Assembly: GCF_000695625.1 (NCBI RefSeq)
Contig: NZ_JMQI01000024.1
Location: 124,001-188,000 of the forward strand
Length of the DNA stretch: 64,000 nucleotides
Direction of reading: 5' to 3'
DNA from: Amycolatopsis rifamycinica
Lineage (GTDB): Bacteria; Actinomycetota; Actinomycetes; Mycobacteriales; Pseudonocardiaceae
Shown here: positions 35,824 to 45,585 of the stretch, one piece after another
How the letters are laid out: every line of letters starts with the position of its first letter
Numbering within the stretch: the first letter of the stretch is position 1
Position numbers and translations under genes: made by a program
The notes under the pieces: generated by a model
What the model was told of the DNA's origin: nothing
What the model saw: the letters and a program-made list of their open reading frames with translations, nothing else
The model's database searches: none

Positions 35824-38589
35824 GTGGATCTGTTCGGCCGGGACCACGAACTCGCCACGGTGCTCGGTGTCGTCGTCCACGCGCGCACCGGCCCGCGGGC
35901 CCTGCTGGTGCTCGGCGACGCCGGCGCGGGGAAGACCGCGCTGCTGGACGCGGCGGCCCGCCGCGCCGCGGAAGCCGGCTACCGGCTGCTGGCCGCGCAG
36001 GGCTGCGTCGCCGAAGCCGAACAGTCCTTCTCCGGCCTGCACCAGCTGCTGCGCCCGGTGCTGCCCGCGGTGGCCGGGCTGGCCGCGCACCTGCGGGAGG
36101 CGGTCGAGGTCGCGCTGGGCACCAGGCCCGCCGCGGGCGCCCCGGACCCCGCTGTCCTGCGGCTCGCGGTGCTGACGCTGTTCGGCGCGCTGGCCGCGGA
36201 GCGGCCGCTCGTCCTGCTCGTCGACGACGTCCAGCTGATCGACGACGACTCCTGCGACGTCCTCATGTTCGTCCTGCGCCGGCTCACCACCGAGCGGCTG
36301 GCCGTGGTGCTGGCCGCGCTGGGGCACGCCCGGCCGGTCCGTGTGGACGCGGCCGTGCCGGCGCTGACGCTGGAGCCGCTGTCCGACGCCGCGGCGGCCC
36401 GGCTCGTCGACTCCCTGCCCTCGGCGCCGACGGGCCGGGTTCGGCTCGAGGTGCTGCAGCAGGCGGCCGGCAGCCCACTGGCGTTGCTCGAGCTCGCCCG
36501 GGCCGCCGCCCGCGGCGGCACCTCCGTGCTGCCCGGCCGGCCGCTGCGCGGCGATCGGCGCCTGGCGGCCGTGTACGCCGGCCGGCTCGACGGACTTCCG
36601 GACCGCACCCGGCGGCTGGCCGTGTACGCGGCGGCGGCCGACGGCGCCGGCCTGGCCACGACGATGGCGGCCGCCGGGGTCGCCGACCTGTCGGCCTGGA
36701 CGCCCGCGGAGGAGGCCGGCCTGCTCACGGTGGCCGCCGGCGGGGTGGCGTTCCGGCACCCGCTGGTGCGGGCCGCGGCCTACGAATCCGCGCCCGCCGA
36801 GCTGCGGGCCCGCGTCCACCGCGATCTGGCCGCCGTGCTGCACGACGATCCCGAGCGGCGGGCCTGGCACCTCGCCGAAGCCGCGATCATGCCGGACGAG
36901 TCCGTCGCGGCGGAGCTGGAGAAGGCGGCGGAACTCTCGCGGCAGCGCGGCGGCATCTACGCGGCCGCCCGGGCGTGGGAGCGCGCGGCCGAGTGCACCC
37001 CGGACCCGGGGGATCGGGCTCGCCGCTACGCGCGGGCCATCCACGAGGCGGACAACTTCGGCGACCCCGTCTGGATCCGAGAGCTGCACGACCGGATCGT
37101 CCGGCTGACCGATGATCCCGCCCTGCTCGGCGTCGCCGCGGCCGGCGCGGGACACGCGCTGTCGCTGTCGGCGCACCAGCGCGAGGCGTTCGACCTGCTG
37201 CACGCCGCCCTGCTGGAGCACGGACCCGGCGACGGCGGCACCGCGCTGGCCCTGCTTTCGGTTCTGGCCGCCGTCGCCGTGCAGTCCGGCCTGCCGCGGC
37301 ACCGCGCCGTCGTGGCCGAGCTGCTGGCCCGGCCGGAAGCCGGCGACGACGGTGCCCCGGACGGGCTCCTGCCCGCCGCCGCGCGGCCCGCGGTCCGGGA
37401 GAACATCCTCGTGCAGAGCGACCCCGCCGGACAGGCCGTGGCGCTGTTCCGCCGGGCCGGCGCGGCCGTGCACCGGACGCTCGACGGTCCCGCCGAGCTG
37501 GTCCGCCTGCTCTGCCTCGGTTCCGTGTCGTGGTTCGCCGACGAATCGGACGGGTGCGTGACGGCGTTCCGCCAGGTGTTCACCTTGCTCGGTGCGCGGC
37601 GGTCGCACGGCATGGTGGTGATGTGCGGTCCGGCGTTCACCTCCGCGCTGATCGCCACCGGACGCTGGACCGAGGCCGGCGAGCTGATCGAGGAGCTGCG
37701 GGAGTGCGCGGCCGTGCACCACCTGCGGTACGTCGCCGTCGACGCCGAGGCGTTGCACGCCGAACTGACCGCCCTGCGCGGAGAGCCGGGGGCGGACCGC
37801 GCGGCGCTGGACGCGGCCTGGCCGTCGATCGACCTGACCGAGAACCTCTTCACGCACCTGCGCCTGCGCCGCGCGGCCGGGCTGGCCGCGCTGAACGCCG
37901 GGGACGTCCAGGCCGCCCACCGGCACCTGCGCGAGCTCTTCGCCGCGGACGGGACCCCGCACGACGCCTTCCTCTCCAGCCGTTCGGTGGCCGACCTCGC
38001 GTTCGCCGCCAAGCTCACCGGTCACGGTGCCGACGCCGCCGAGGTGGTCGCGGCGGTGCGGACGCGGCTGGGCGAGCACCCGAGCGTCCGGATGCGGTTG
38101 CTGTTGCACCGCGCCGACGCGCTGGTCGCCGAGGCCACGGCGGGCCGGGCCGCCGAGGTCGAGCGCGGCTACCGGCTGGCGGTCATCGACCCGGCCGGTG
38201 AGCAGTGGCCGCTCGAGCGGGCCCAGGCCCGGCTGGACTACGCCCGCTGGCTGCGCCGGAGACGCCGTCCGCTCGACGCGCGGCCGCTGTTCACCGCGGC
38301 GCTGGAGACGTTCACCCGGCTCGGGGCCGCCGGGCTCGCCGACCTGGCGCGCGGCGAGCTGCGGGCCAGCGGGGCCGCGATCGCCGGCCCCGTCGAGGCC
38401 GATCCCCTGGAGGCCCTGACCTCACAGCAGCGGGAGATCGTCCGGCTCGCGGCACGCGGGCTGCGCAACCGGGAGATCGCCGAGCAGCTGTTCCTGTCCC
38501 CCCGCACGGTCGGCTCCCACCTGCACAACGCCTACCCCAAGCTCGGGATCAGCGGCCGGCACCAGCTCCGCGATCTGCTCGACGGCTGA
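35824..38589 (+). CDS. Large ATP-binding LuxR-family (LAL) transcriptional regulator
   Basis: A 921-residue AAA/LuxR regulator. Walker A GDAGAGKTALL lies near residue 40 and Walker B LVLLVDDVQ near residue 130. A long helical, TPR-like middle precedes a C-terminal LuxR helix-turn-helix (about 865-915: LTSQQREIVRLAARGLRNRE, FLSPRTVGSHLHNAYPKLGI). The GTG at 35824 has GGAGGACAAGG upstream. LAL proteins usually activate secondary-metabolite or catabolic genes. The divergent hydrolase is the immediate candidate target. Confidence 0.92.
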   Translation: MDLFGRDHELATVLGVVVHARTGPRALLVLGDAGAGKTALLDAAARRAAEAGYRLLAAQGCVAEAEQSFSGLHQLLRPVLPAVAGLAAHLREAVEVALGTRPAAGAPDPAVLRLAVLTLFGALAAERPLVLLVDDVQLIDDDSCDVLMFVLRRLTTERLAVVLAALGHARPVRVDAAVPALTLEPLSDAAAARLVDSLPSAPTGRVRLEVLQQAAGSPLALLELARAAARGGTSVLPGRPLRGDRRLAAVYAGRLDGLPDRTRRLAVYAAAADGAGLATTMAAAGVADLSAWTPAEEAGLLTVAAGGVAFRHPLVRAAAYESAPAELRARVHRDLAAVLHDDPERRAWHLAEAAIMPDESVAAELEKAAELSRQRGGIYAAARAWERAAECTPDPGDRARRYARAIHEADNFGDPVWIRELHDRIVRLTDDPALLGVAAAGAGHALSLSAHQREAFDLLHAALLEHGPGDGGTALALLSVLAAVAVQSGLPRHRAVVAELLARPEAGDDGAPDGLLPAAARPAVRENILVQSDPAGQAVALFRRAGAAVHRTLDGPAELVRLLCLGSVSWFADESDGCVTAFRQVFTLLGARRSHGMVVMCGPAFTSALIATGRWTEAGELIEELRECAAVHHLRYVAVDAEALHAELTALRGEPGADRAALDAAWPSIDLTENLFTHLRLRRAAGLAALNAGDVQAAHRHLRELFAADGTPHDAFLSSRSVADLAFAAKLTGHGADAAEVVAAVRTRLGEHPSVRMRLLLHRADALVAEATAGRAAEVERGYRLAVIDPAGEQWPLERAQARLDYARWLRRRRRPLDARPLFTAALETFTRLGAAGLADLARGELRASGAAIAGPVEADPLEALTSQQREIVRLAARGLRNREIAEQLFLSPRTVGSHLHNAYPKLGISGRHQLRDLLDG

Positions 38590-38595
38590 CCCGGC

Positions 38596-40344
38596 TCAGC
38601 GCGGGATGTTGCGGAGGTTCCGGCGGGCGAGCTCGTAGACCTGCCCGATGCCGCCGCCGAGCACGGTTTTCCCCAGCGAAAGGGCGAATCCGCGAGCCTC
38701 CTCGAGCGTGACGTGGGACGGCACCTCGAGGGCGTCGGGTGTGGTGACGACGTCCAGCAGTGCCGGGCCGTCGTGGGCGAGCAGGTCCGCCACCGCCGCG
38801 CGCAGGTCGGCCGGGTCGGTGACGCGGCGGGCGTGGAACCCGGCCGCGGCGGCGAGGGCGGCGTAGTCGACCGGGTCGTGGTCGGTTTCGAACGGCGGGT
38901 CGCCCGCGACCATCATCTCCAGCCGGACCATGCCGAGGCTGGAGTTGTCGAACACGACGACCTTGACGGGTAGCCGGTGGGTCTTCACGGTGAGCAGCTC
39001 GCCCAGCAGCATGGCCAGCCCGCCGTCGCCGGACAGCGACACCACCTGCCGACCGGGCGCGGCGATCTGCGCGCCGATCGCCATCGGCAGGGCGTTGGCC
39101 ATGGACCCGTGCACGAACGAGCCGAGGATCCGGCGCCGCCCGGTCGGGGTGAGGTAGCGGGCGGCCCAGGTGCAGCACATGCCGGTGTCGACGGTGAAGA
39201 CCGCGTCGTCGGCGGCGGTCTCGTCGAGGATCCTGGCGAGGTACTCGGGGTGGATCGGGCTGCGCTGCCCGTGGTCGCGGGTGTAGGTCTCGATCGAGTG
39301 CGCCAGCGCGCGCTCGTGGCGGTGCAGCAGGTCGTGCAGGAACCGGCTGTCGGTCCGCCGGTCGAGCAGCGGCAGCAGGGCGCGCAGGGTGGCGCCGACG
39401 TCGGCCGCGACGCCCTGCACCAGCGGGGTCCGGCGGCCGAGACGGGCGGGGTCGATGTCGATCTGGATCGTGCGGGCACCGGGCAGGAAGTCGTCGTAGG
39501 GGAAGTCGGTGCCCAGCATCAGCACCAAGTCCGCTTCGTGCAGCGCCCGGTAGCAGGCGCCGTAGCCGAGCAGGCCGGTCATGCCGACGTCGAACGGGTT
39601 GCCGTGCTGGAGCACGTCCTTGCCGCGCAGCGTGTGCCCGATCGGTGCCTGCAGGTGCTCGGCCAGGGCGAGCACCTCTTCGCGGGCGCCGGCACAGCCG
39701 ATCCCGGCGAAGATCGCGACCTTCTCCGCGGCCGCGATGTGCCCGGCGAGGACGCGGAGTTCCTCGGGCGCGGGCACCGGCACCGGGCGGCCGCGGACGA
39801 GGTCCCCGAGCACCGGGGTCCCGGCGCTGTGGCCGGCGAGCACGTCACCCGGCAGCACCAGGACCGCGGCCCCGCGCCTGCCGACGGCGTTCTGGATCGC
39901 CAGCCGGGACACGCGCACGAGCTGGTCCGGCCGCTGCACGGCCTCGCAGTAGTGCGCGGTCTGCGTGAACAGCGCCTTGGGGTCGGTCTCCTGGAAGTAG
40001 CCGCTGCCGATCTGACGGGACGCGATGTGCGAGGCGAGCACGAGGACCGGCGCGCCGGACCGGTGGGCGTCCATGACGCCCTGCACCAGGTGGGTGTTGC
40101 CGGGCCCGCAGCTGCCCGCGCAGACGGCCAGCCGCCCGGTCAGCTGGGCTTCGGCGGACGCGGCGAAGGCGGCGGCCTCTTCGTTGTGGACGTGCACCCA
40201 GTCGATGCCGCCGGCGGCCGCGCCGCCACTGCGCCGGATGGCGTCGCTGAACGCGTTGAGGCTGTCGCCGACCAGGCCGTAGATCCGGCGGACGCCGGCT
40301 TGGACCAGGACGTCGACGAGGTCGTCGGCGGCGGTACGGGTCAC
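38596..40344 (-). CDS. poxB: Thiamine-diphosphate pyruvate dehydrogenase (quinone)/pyruvate oxidase type
   Basis: A 582-residue ThDP enzyme resembling PoxB, which converts pyruvate to acetate and CO2 while reducing quinone through FAD. The N-terminal domain holds the catalytic Glu in VHVHNEEAAAFAASAEAQ. FAGIGCAGAREEVLALAEH belongs to the FAD domain. The ThDP motif is SGDGGLAMLLGELLTVKTH, continuing to VVVFDNSSLGMVRLEM. The GTG start overlaps the MFS stop (GTGA). PoxB normally carries a C-terminal membrane-binding tail; here the end (ELARRNLRNIPR) is short, so membrane association is unclear. Confidence 0.88.
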   Translation of the reverse strand: MTRTAADDLVDVLVQAGVRRIYGLVGDSLNAFSDAIRRSGGAAAGGIDWVHVHNEEAAAFAASAEAQLTGRLAVCAGSCGPGNTHLVQGVMDAHRSGAPVLVLASHIASRQIGSGYFQETDPKALFTQTAHYCEAVQRPDQLVRVSRLAIQNAVGRRGAAVLVLPGDVLAGHSAGTPVLGDLVRGRPVPVPAPEELRVLAGHIAAAEKVAIFAGIGCAGAREEVLALAEHLQAPIGHTLRGKDVLQHGNPFDVGMTGLLGYGACYRALHEADLVLMLGTDFPYDDFLPGARTIQIDIDPARLGRRTPLVQGVAADVGATLRALLPLLDRRTDSRFLHDLLHRHERALAHSIETYTRDHGQRSPIHPEYLARILDETAADDAVFTVDTGMCCTWAARYLTPTGRRRILGSFVHGSMANALPMAIGAQIAAPGRQVVSLSGDGGLAMLLGELLTVKTHRLPVKVVVFDNSSLGMVRLEMMVAGDPPFETDHDPVDYAALAAAAGFHARRVTDPADLRAAVADLLAHDGPALLDVVTTPDALEVPSHVTLEEARGFALSLGKTVLGGGIGQVYELARRNLRNIPR

Positions 40345-41945
40345 GTTGGCTCCTCGGCCTTCTTGACGGGGTGCAGGCGGAACAGGTGCGCCACCTCGGC
40401 GGCACCGTCGGTGTGCTGCTCGACGCGCTCCTGGACGCGCTGGTCGAGCCCGGTGAGGCGCTGCTCGTGCTGCCGCCGGTGCTCGTCCCAGGACGCGACG
40501 GTGTACTGCTCGACGTGGACGGCTTCGTCGCGGGCGTCGCGGTAGAGCGCCCAGCCGGTGCCGCCGGTGCGCAGCCGCGTGTTGCGCAGGTCCGCCATCG
40601 CGGTCACGAAACCGGCCCGCTCCTCGGGCCGCACCCGGTAGCGCAGGGACACCAGCACCGGTGCGGTTTCGACGTCCGGCGCCGGGGTGACACCGGGGTC
40701 GGGCCAGTAGGACACGGTCTCCCGGCCGGTCGTGGCGACGTCGAGCAGCGGCCACCGGGGCACGGTCGCCGCCCCGGCGAGCAGCAGGACCCCGGCGACG
40801 ACGAACGTGGTGGCCAGCCCGAGCGCGCTCGACACCACGCCCCACAGCGCCGCGCTCCCGGCGAACGAGGTGAACAGCACCAGCTGGTAGATCGACAGCG
40901 CCCGGGCGCGAACCCAGCCGGGCAGGAACGCCTGCGTGGCGGCGTTCATCCCGGCGATCACCGCGATCCACGCCGCGCCGGTGGGCACGAGCACGGCCAG
41001 CACGAGTGCGGGTGACCGGACGGTGCCGACCACGACCATGGCCACCCCGAACACCAGGCCCGCCCCGGCGACCAGCCACGACGCGCTGAGCCGGCGCCGC
41101 AGCCGCGGCAGGACGAGCGCGCCGCCGACCGAGCCGATCCCGGCCGCACCGAGCAGCAGGCCGTAGCCGGTGGCGCCGAGGCCCAGCCGGTCGTGCGCCA
41201 GCGGGGCCAGCAGCGCCCACAGCACGTTGGCGGGCACGGCGAACACCACCAGCCGGAGGAGGATGCGCCGGACCACCGGCGCGTGCCGGACGTACCGGCC
41301 GCCCGCTTCGATCCCGGCGAGGAACGCCTGCCGGGCGGCGGGCGCACGGGCGGGGGACGGCGAGCGCAGCAGCACCAGGGCGAACACCACGAACGTCACG
41401 GCGTTGAGGGCGAACAGGCCGCCGACGCCGAGCCGGGTGACGAGCAGGCCCGCGATCGCGGGCCCGGCGGCACGGGCCAGGTTGACCCCGACCGAACTCA
41501 GCGCGGCCGCCTGGGCGAGTTCGCCGCGCGGCACGAGGTCGGGGACGAACGCCTGGTACGCCGGCAGCTGGGCGGCCGAGCCGCAGCCGAGCAGGAAGGT
41601 GAACACGAGCAGCAGCACGGGCGTCGTCGTGCCGGTGACCGTGAGCACGGCGAGGGCGGCACCGGTGGCGACCTGGAACGCCTGGGTGCCGATCAGCAGC
41701 CGGCGGCGGTCGGCGAACTCGGCCACCACCCCGGCCGGCAGGGTGAGCAGGAGCACCGGCAGGCTCGAAGCGCTTTGCACGAGCGAGATCACCAGCGGGC
41801 TGCCGTGTTCGTCGACCAGCAGCCACTGCGCGCCGACGGTCTGCATCCAGGAGCCGATGTTGCTCACGAAGGAGGCGATCCACAACGCCCGGAACGCGCC
41901 CCGGCGCAGCGGCGCCCAGGTCGACGTCTCGGTGGACGCGGTCAT
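40341..41945 (-). CDS. MFS exporter with C-terminal monooxygenase-like domain
   Basis: A 534-residue fusion. Residues 1-400 form a twelve-helix MFS_3 (EntS-like) exporter: FRALWIASFVSNIGSWMQTV opens it and AGVVAEFADRRRLLIGTQA is the first loop. The last 125 residues are soluble (VLVSLRYRVRPEERAGFVTA, WALYRDARDEAVHVEQY) and look like an antibiotic-biosynthesis-monooxygenase-type ferredoxin fold, a known fusion in this family. It is co-transcribed with the PoxB-like gene. The exported compound is unknown. Confidence 0.88.
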   Translation of the reverse strand: MTASTETSTWAPLRRGAFRALWIASFVSNIGSWMQTVGAQWLLVDEHGSPLVISLVQSASSLPVLLLTLPAGVVAEFADRRRLLIGTQAFQVATGAALAVLTVTGTTTPVLLLVFTFLLGCGSAAQLPAYQAFVPDLVPRGELAQAAALSSVGVNLARAAGPAIAGLLVTRLGVGGLFALNAVTFVVFALVLLRSPSPARAPAARQAFLAGIEAGGRYVRHAPVVRRILLRLVVFAVPANVLWALLAPLAHDRLGLGATGYGLLLGAAGIGSVGGALVLPRLRRRLSASWLVAGAGLVFGVAMVVVGTVRSPALVLAVLVPTGAAWIAVIAGMNAATQAFLPGWVRARALSIYQLVLFTSFAGSAALWGVVSSALGLATTFVVAGVLLLAGAATVPRWPLLDVATTGRETVSYWPDPGVTPAPDVETAPVLVSLRYRVRPEERAGFVTAMADLRNTRLRTGGTGWALYRDARDEAVHVEQYTVASWDEHRRQHEQRLTGLDQRVQERVEQHTDGAAEVAHLFRLHPVKKAEEPT

Positions 41946-41999
41946 GAGGCTCCCTTCGCGGTGGCAGGGGGCGATCGTCGCGTGGGACCGGGCGCGCCC

Positions 42000-42058
42000 G
42001 CATCGGTCGGTCGACTGGTCCGCCGCGGCCGGACGGGATTGCGTCGACCGACCGATGC
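42000..42058. promoter_or_regulatory. Long inverted repeat between divergent MFS and hydrolase genes
   Basis: GCATCGGTCGGTCGAC (42000-42015) recurs as its exact reverse complement at 42043-42058, with 27 bases between. Each arm carries a tandem CGGT. Placed between the divergent MFS-PoxB operon and the HSL-type hydrolase, it is probably a paired regulator site; no regulator gene adjoins it. Confidence 0.6.
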
Positions 42059-42091
42059 CGCGGGACGGGCCGGTGCACCAGGGTGGGCGCC

Positions 42092-43057
42092 ATGCCGGAA
42101 AACCCCCTCAGTCCCGTGCTCGAACCTGCCGCCCGCGAGTTCGCGGAAGCGACGAGCAAGCCCCCGTTCCTCTACGACCTGGGCCCCGTCGAAGGCCGCA
42201 AGACCGTCGACGCCGTCCAGGCAGGCGACGGTGTCGAACGCCCCGACGCCGACGTCACCGACCTCACGATCCCCGGCGGCCCCGGCGGACAGCTCTCCGT
42301 GCGGATCGTCCGCCCCCGTGGTGCCGCGGCGACGCTGCCCGCCGTGCTGTACACCCACGGCGCCGGCTGGGTCTTCGGCAACGCGCACACCCACGACCGG
42401 CTGATCCGCGAGCTCGCCGTCCGCGCGGACGCGGCCGTGGTGTTCCCGAACTACAGCCTCTCCCCCGAAGCCAGGTACCCGACGGCGATCGAGGAGGTCT
42501 ACGCCACGCTGCGGTGGATCGCCGCGTCCGGTGCCGAACACGGCATCGACCCCGGCCGCATCGCCGTCGCCGGCGACTCGGTGGGCGGCAACATGACCGC
42601 CGCCGTCACGCTGCTGGCCAAGCAGCGCGGCGGCCCGGCCCTGGCGGCGCAGCTGCTGTTCTACCCGGTCACCGACGCGGGCTTCGACACGCCGTCCTAC
42701 GAGCAGTTCGCCGAGGGCTACTTCCTGTCCCGCGAAGGCATGCACTGGTTCTGGGACCAGTACACGACCGATCCGGCCGAGCGCGCCGAGATCACCGCGT
42801 CCCCCCTGCGCGCCTCGCTCGAGCAGCTGGCCGGGCTGCCGCCGGCGCTGGTCATCGTCGGCGAGGCCGACGTGCTGCGCGACGAAGGCGAGGCCTACGC
42901 GGCCAAGCTGCGCGCCGCCGGTGTCCCCACCACGGCCGTGCGCTACCAGGGCATCATCCACGACTTCGTGATGCTCGACGCCCTGCGCGACACCCACGCC
43001 GCCAAGGCGGCGACCCGTCAGGCGGGCGAATTCCTGCGCGACGCCCTGCACCCCTGA
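42092..43057 (+). CDS. HSL-family alpha/beta hydrolase (acetyl-hydrolase type)
   Basis: A 321-residue family IV esterase. The oxyanion motif is YTHGAGWVFG (a variant of HGGG), the nucleophile is Ser163 in AVAGDSVGGNM, and the acid and base lie in VGEADVLRDEG and GIIHDFVMLDA. The first 60 residues (PLSPVLEPAAREFAEATSKP) form the usual cap. It is clearly paralogous to the hydrolase at 34719-35705. The next hydrolase follows after 23 bases, so the two are likely co-transcribed. Confidence 0.92.
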   Translation: MPENPLSPVLEPAAREFAEATSKPPFLYDLGPVEGRKTVDAVQAGDGVERPDADVTDLTIPGGPGGQLSVRIVRPRGAAATLPAVLYTHGAGWVFGNAHTHDRLIRELAVRADAAVVFPNYSLSPEARYPTAIEEVYATLRWIAASGAEHGIDPGRIAVAGDSVGGNMTAAVTLLAKQRGGPALAAQLLFYPVTDAGFDTPSYEQFAEGYFLSREGMHWFWDQYTTDPAERAEITASPLRASLEQLAGLPPALVIVGEADVLRDEGEAYAAKLRAAGVPTTAVRYQGIIHDFVMLDALRDTHAAKAATRQAGEFLRDALHP

Positions 43058-43080
43058 ACAGCCCCCCGAGGAGAACAGTC

Positions 43081-43794
43081 ATGTCCACCCCCACGGTCGT
43101 CCTGGTCCACGGCGCCTTCGCCGACGCCTCCAGCTTCGCGAAGGTGATTCCCGAGCTCCTCGCCGACGGCATCCCGGTGGCCGCCCCGGCGGTGCCGAAC
43201 CGGTCGCTTTCGGGCGACGCCGCCTACATCGCCTCGGTCGTCCGGCAGATCGACGGCCCGGTCGTCCTCGTCGGACATTCCTACGGCGGCGCGGTGATCA
43301 CGGTCGCGGGCGCCGAAGACAACGTGCGAGCACTGGTCTACCTGGCCGGCTACGCCCTCGAAGAAGGCGAAAGCCTCGGCGAGCTGCAGGGCCGCTTCCC
43401 CGACTCCGACCTGGCCGCGGCCCTGGTGACGAGGTCGTTCCCGGTCGAGGGCGCCGAGCCGGGCACCGACGTGTCGGTCGACGTGGCGAAGTTCCCGGCG
43501 ATCTTCGCCCACGACGTCGACCCGGAGCTGGCGAAGGTCCTCGCGGTCTCCCAGCGGCCGTTGGCGGCGGCGGCGTTCGCCGAGCCCGCCGCGGCCGCGG
43601 CGTGGAAGACGAAGCCCGCCTGGGGCGTGGTGTCCACGGCGGACCACACGATCAACCCCGAGGTGGAGCGGTTCGGCTACCAGCGCGCGGGGATGCAGCA
43701 GGTCGAGCTGGACTCCTCGCACCTGGTGATGCTGTCCCACCCGAAGGCGGTCGCGGACGTCATCCGTGAGGCGGTGCGGTCGGCCGGGTCCTGA
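43081..43794 (+). CDS. Alpha/beta hydrolase (esterase)
   Basis: A 237-residue compact alpha/beta hydrolase. TVVLVHGAFADASSF carries the oxyanion HG, VLVGHSYGGAVI is the nucleophile elbow (Ser near 66), and the base is His in DSSHLVMLSHPKAV. It resembles the small salicylate-esterase/EstC-like hydrolases frequent in actinomycetes and rhizobacteria. GAGGAGAA precedes the ATG. No signal peptide is present. Confidence 0.9.
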   Translation: MSTPTVVLVHGAFADASSFAKVIPELLADGIPVAAPAVPNRSLSGDAAYIASVVRQIDGPVVLVGHSYGGAVITVAGAEDNVRALVYLAGYALEEGESLGELQGRFPDSDLAAALVTRSFPVEGAEPGTDVSVDVAKFPAIFAHDVDPELAKVLAVSQRPLAAAAFAEPAAAAAWKTKPAWGVVSTADHTINPEVERFGYQRAGMQQVELDSSHLVMLSHPKAVADVIREAVRSAGS

Positions 43795-43916
43795 GCACCA
43801 CCCGCCCTATCCACCCGTGCAGTCTTCCTGTCCACCCGTGCACCCGGGTGGGCCGGTCTTCTCATCGGGGCGCGCATTGGCGAGGATGGACGCCTGGGTG
43901 GCGAGGGAGGACCTCC

Positions 43917-44354
43917 ATGGCGACAGTGCGCGACGAGGCCGACGCGCGGCGGCAGCTGCGCGCGGCGCGGCAGCACGAGACGGACGAGCTGGTCATCGCG
44001 GGGCCGGTGACCGGTTCGTCCGCGAGCGGCGGCGGAATCGAACTCCACTACGACGGGGTCGAGGACGTCAAGAGGGCCATCGACGAGCGCTACGACGAGC
44101 TGAGCCGTCACCTGGAAACGGCCCGGTCCCTCGACACCGGCCTGGCTGACGGCAAGGGGCCGGTCGCCCACTGGATGCGCCGCTCGTTCGCGGTGCGCGG
44201 CGGCGCCGAGGCCGGCGGCGTCCAGGCCGCGCTGCGGTCGTACCTGGCCGAGCTCGCGACCCTGCGGCAGACGCTCGACACGGTCGTGACGATGCACCAG
44301 GGTCACGACGAAGAGGCCGCCGCGGCCCTGCCGGCGGGGGACGCCGATGCCTGA
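43917..44354 (+). CDS. Small helical protein, first gene of ESX-substrate cluster
   Basis: A 145-residue, mostly alpha-helical protein (IDERYDELSRHLETARSLD; SYLAELATLRQTLDTVVTMH). The ATG at 43917 has GAGGGAGG six bases upstream. No family is recognised. Its length, helicity and eight-base overlap with the following PPE-like gene suggest a PE/EsxB-like partner of that protein, by analogy with PE-PPE pairs. This is inference. Confidence 0.7.
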   Translation: MATVRDEADARRQLRAARQHETDELVIAGPVTGSSASGGGIELHYDGVEDVKRAIDERYDELSRHLETARSLDTGLADGKGPVAHWMRRSFAVRGGAEAGGVQAALRSYLAELATLRQTLDTVVTMHQGHDEEAAAALPAGDADA

Positions 44355-45585
44355 GTTCCACTCGACGCACCACGCCCCGACCGCCCGGCAGCGGGCCAGG
44401 GCCCGGCGCGTCCGGCGGGAGAAGGCCGTCAACAACCGCGAAGCGACGTTCGGCCGGATCAACTGGGACAGCTACGAGCACCGCGAACTGTGGGACATGG
44501 TGCAGTCGGCCGTCCCGGCGAAGCTCGACCAGCACGCGGCCTGGTGGAAGGAAGTCGCCGCCGGCGTCAGCTCGGCGACCGAAGAGGTGTCGGCGCTGGT
44601 CCGGAAGCTGCGGGAGTCGTGGCAGGGCCCGTCGGCGGACCAGGCCGCGGAATCGGTGGACCGGCTGACCGGCTGGGCGGCGACGGTCGGCGAGAACGCC
44701 CACCGCGTCGGCGCCGGCCTCGACACGTACACGTCGGTGGTCAGCGAAGCCCGGCAGCGGATGCCCGAGCCGGTGCACTACTGGGCCGAGCGGTGGTTCC
44801 GGCAGGGGTACGCGGTGAAGCGGCTCGACGGCCCCGAGGGCACGTACATGCTGGACCAGCTCCTCGACGACAAGCTGCCGACGAAGAAGGAAGCCGACGA
44901 CGCCAAGGCCGCGGCCGTCCGCGTGATGGAACAGTACGAGAGCGCGAGCCACGACGTCCGCCACCGCCTGCCCCCGGAGTTCGACACGGCTCCGCCGGTG
45001 ACCACCGGCGGACCCGCGCCGCGGCCGCCGGTGGTCCGGACCCCGCCCGCGCCGCCGGTCCCCGGCGATCCGGCCCCGCCCGCGCCGCCGGACGGGGGCT
45101 CCCCCGAGCCGTCCCCGCCGGGCGGAGGCGTCCACGACGAGCCGGGCGACTCGACGGCGACGGCGTCCGCACTGCCGCCCACGTTCACCGGCGCCGGGGT
45201 GCCGGGCGCGCTCGACGGGGTCATCGGCGCCGCCGGGCCGGGTTCGCCGTCCGGTCTCGGTGCCGGCGCCGGTTCCGGCTTCGGTCCTGGCTTCGGTCCC
45301 GGCTTCGGCGGCGTTCCCGTGGCCGGAACGCCGGGCTCCGGAACGCCGGGCTCCGCCACGCCCGGCGAAGGCGGCCGAGCCGGAGCGGGACGGTTCGGCC
45401 CCGGCGCGCCGGGCTTCGGCCCGGGCGGGCCAGGCGGCCGCGGCACGGCGGGCGGGTACGGCATGTACCCGCAGGGCCAGGGCACGCGGCGCGAGGAGGA
45501 CACGGAGCACCGCGACAAGTACGCGAAGGGCTACGACCTCCTCGACGACCTCCCCCCGGCATACCCCCCGGTGTTCGGCGAATGA
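44347..45585 (+). CDS. PPE-like ESX/type VII secretion substrate
   Basis: A 412-residue protein. The helical N-terminal domain (about 35-180) includes the WxG turn SWQGPSADQAAESVDRL. A Pro/Gly-rich low-complexity region (about 220-385, with repeats of GFGPG and GTPGS) ends in a charged tail DKYAKGYDLLDDLPPAYPPV. This layout matches PPE-domain proteins of actinomycete type VII loci. It overlaps both neighbours. The EspG chaperone at 48290 is the expected escort for such a protein. Confidence 0.85.
   Translation: MPEFHSTHHAPTARQRARARRVRREKAVNNREATFGRINWDSYEHRELWDMVQSAVPAKLDQHAAWWKEVAAGVSSATEEVSALVRKLRESWQGPSADQAAESVDRLTGWAATVGENAHRVGAGLDTYTSVVSEARQRMPEPVHYWAERWFRQGYAVKRLDGPEGTYMLDQLLDDKLPTKKEADDAKAAAVRVMEQYESASHDVRHRLPPEFDTAPPVTTGGPAPRPPVVRTPPAPPVPGDPAPPAPPDGGSPEPSPPGGGVHDEPGDSTATASALPPTFTGAGVPGALDGVIGAAGPGSPSGLGAGAGSGFGPGFGPGFGGVPVAGTPGSGTPGSATPGEGGRAGAGRFGPGAPGFGPGGPGGRGTAGGYGMYPQGQGTRREEDTEHRDKYAKGYDLLDDLPPAYPPVFGE

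Noticed and set aside
38596-42159. Single 1187-codon frame apparently fusing an MFS-region product to PoxB
   Set aside because: The upstream part is an out-of-frame shadow of the MFS gene. The true PoxB-like start is GTG 40344, coupled to the MFS stop.
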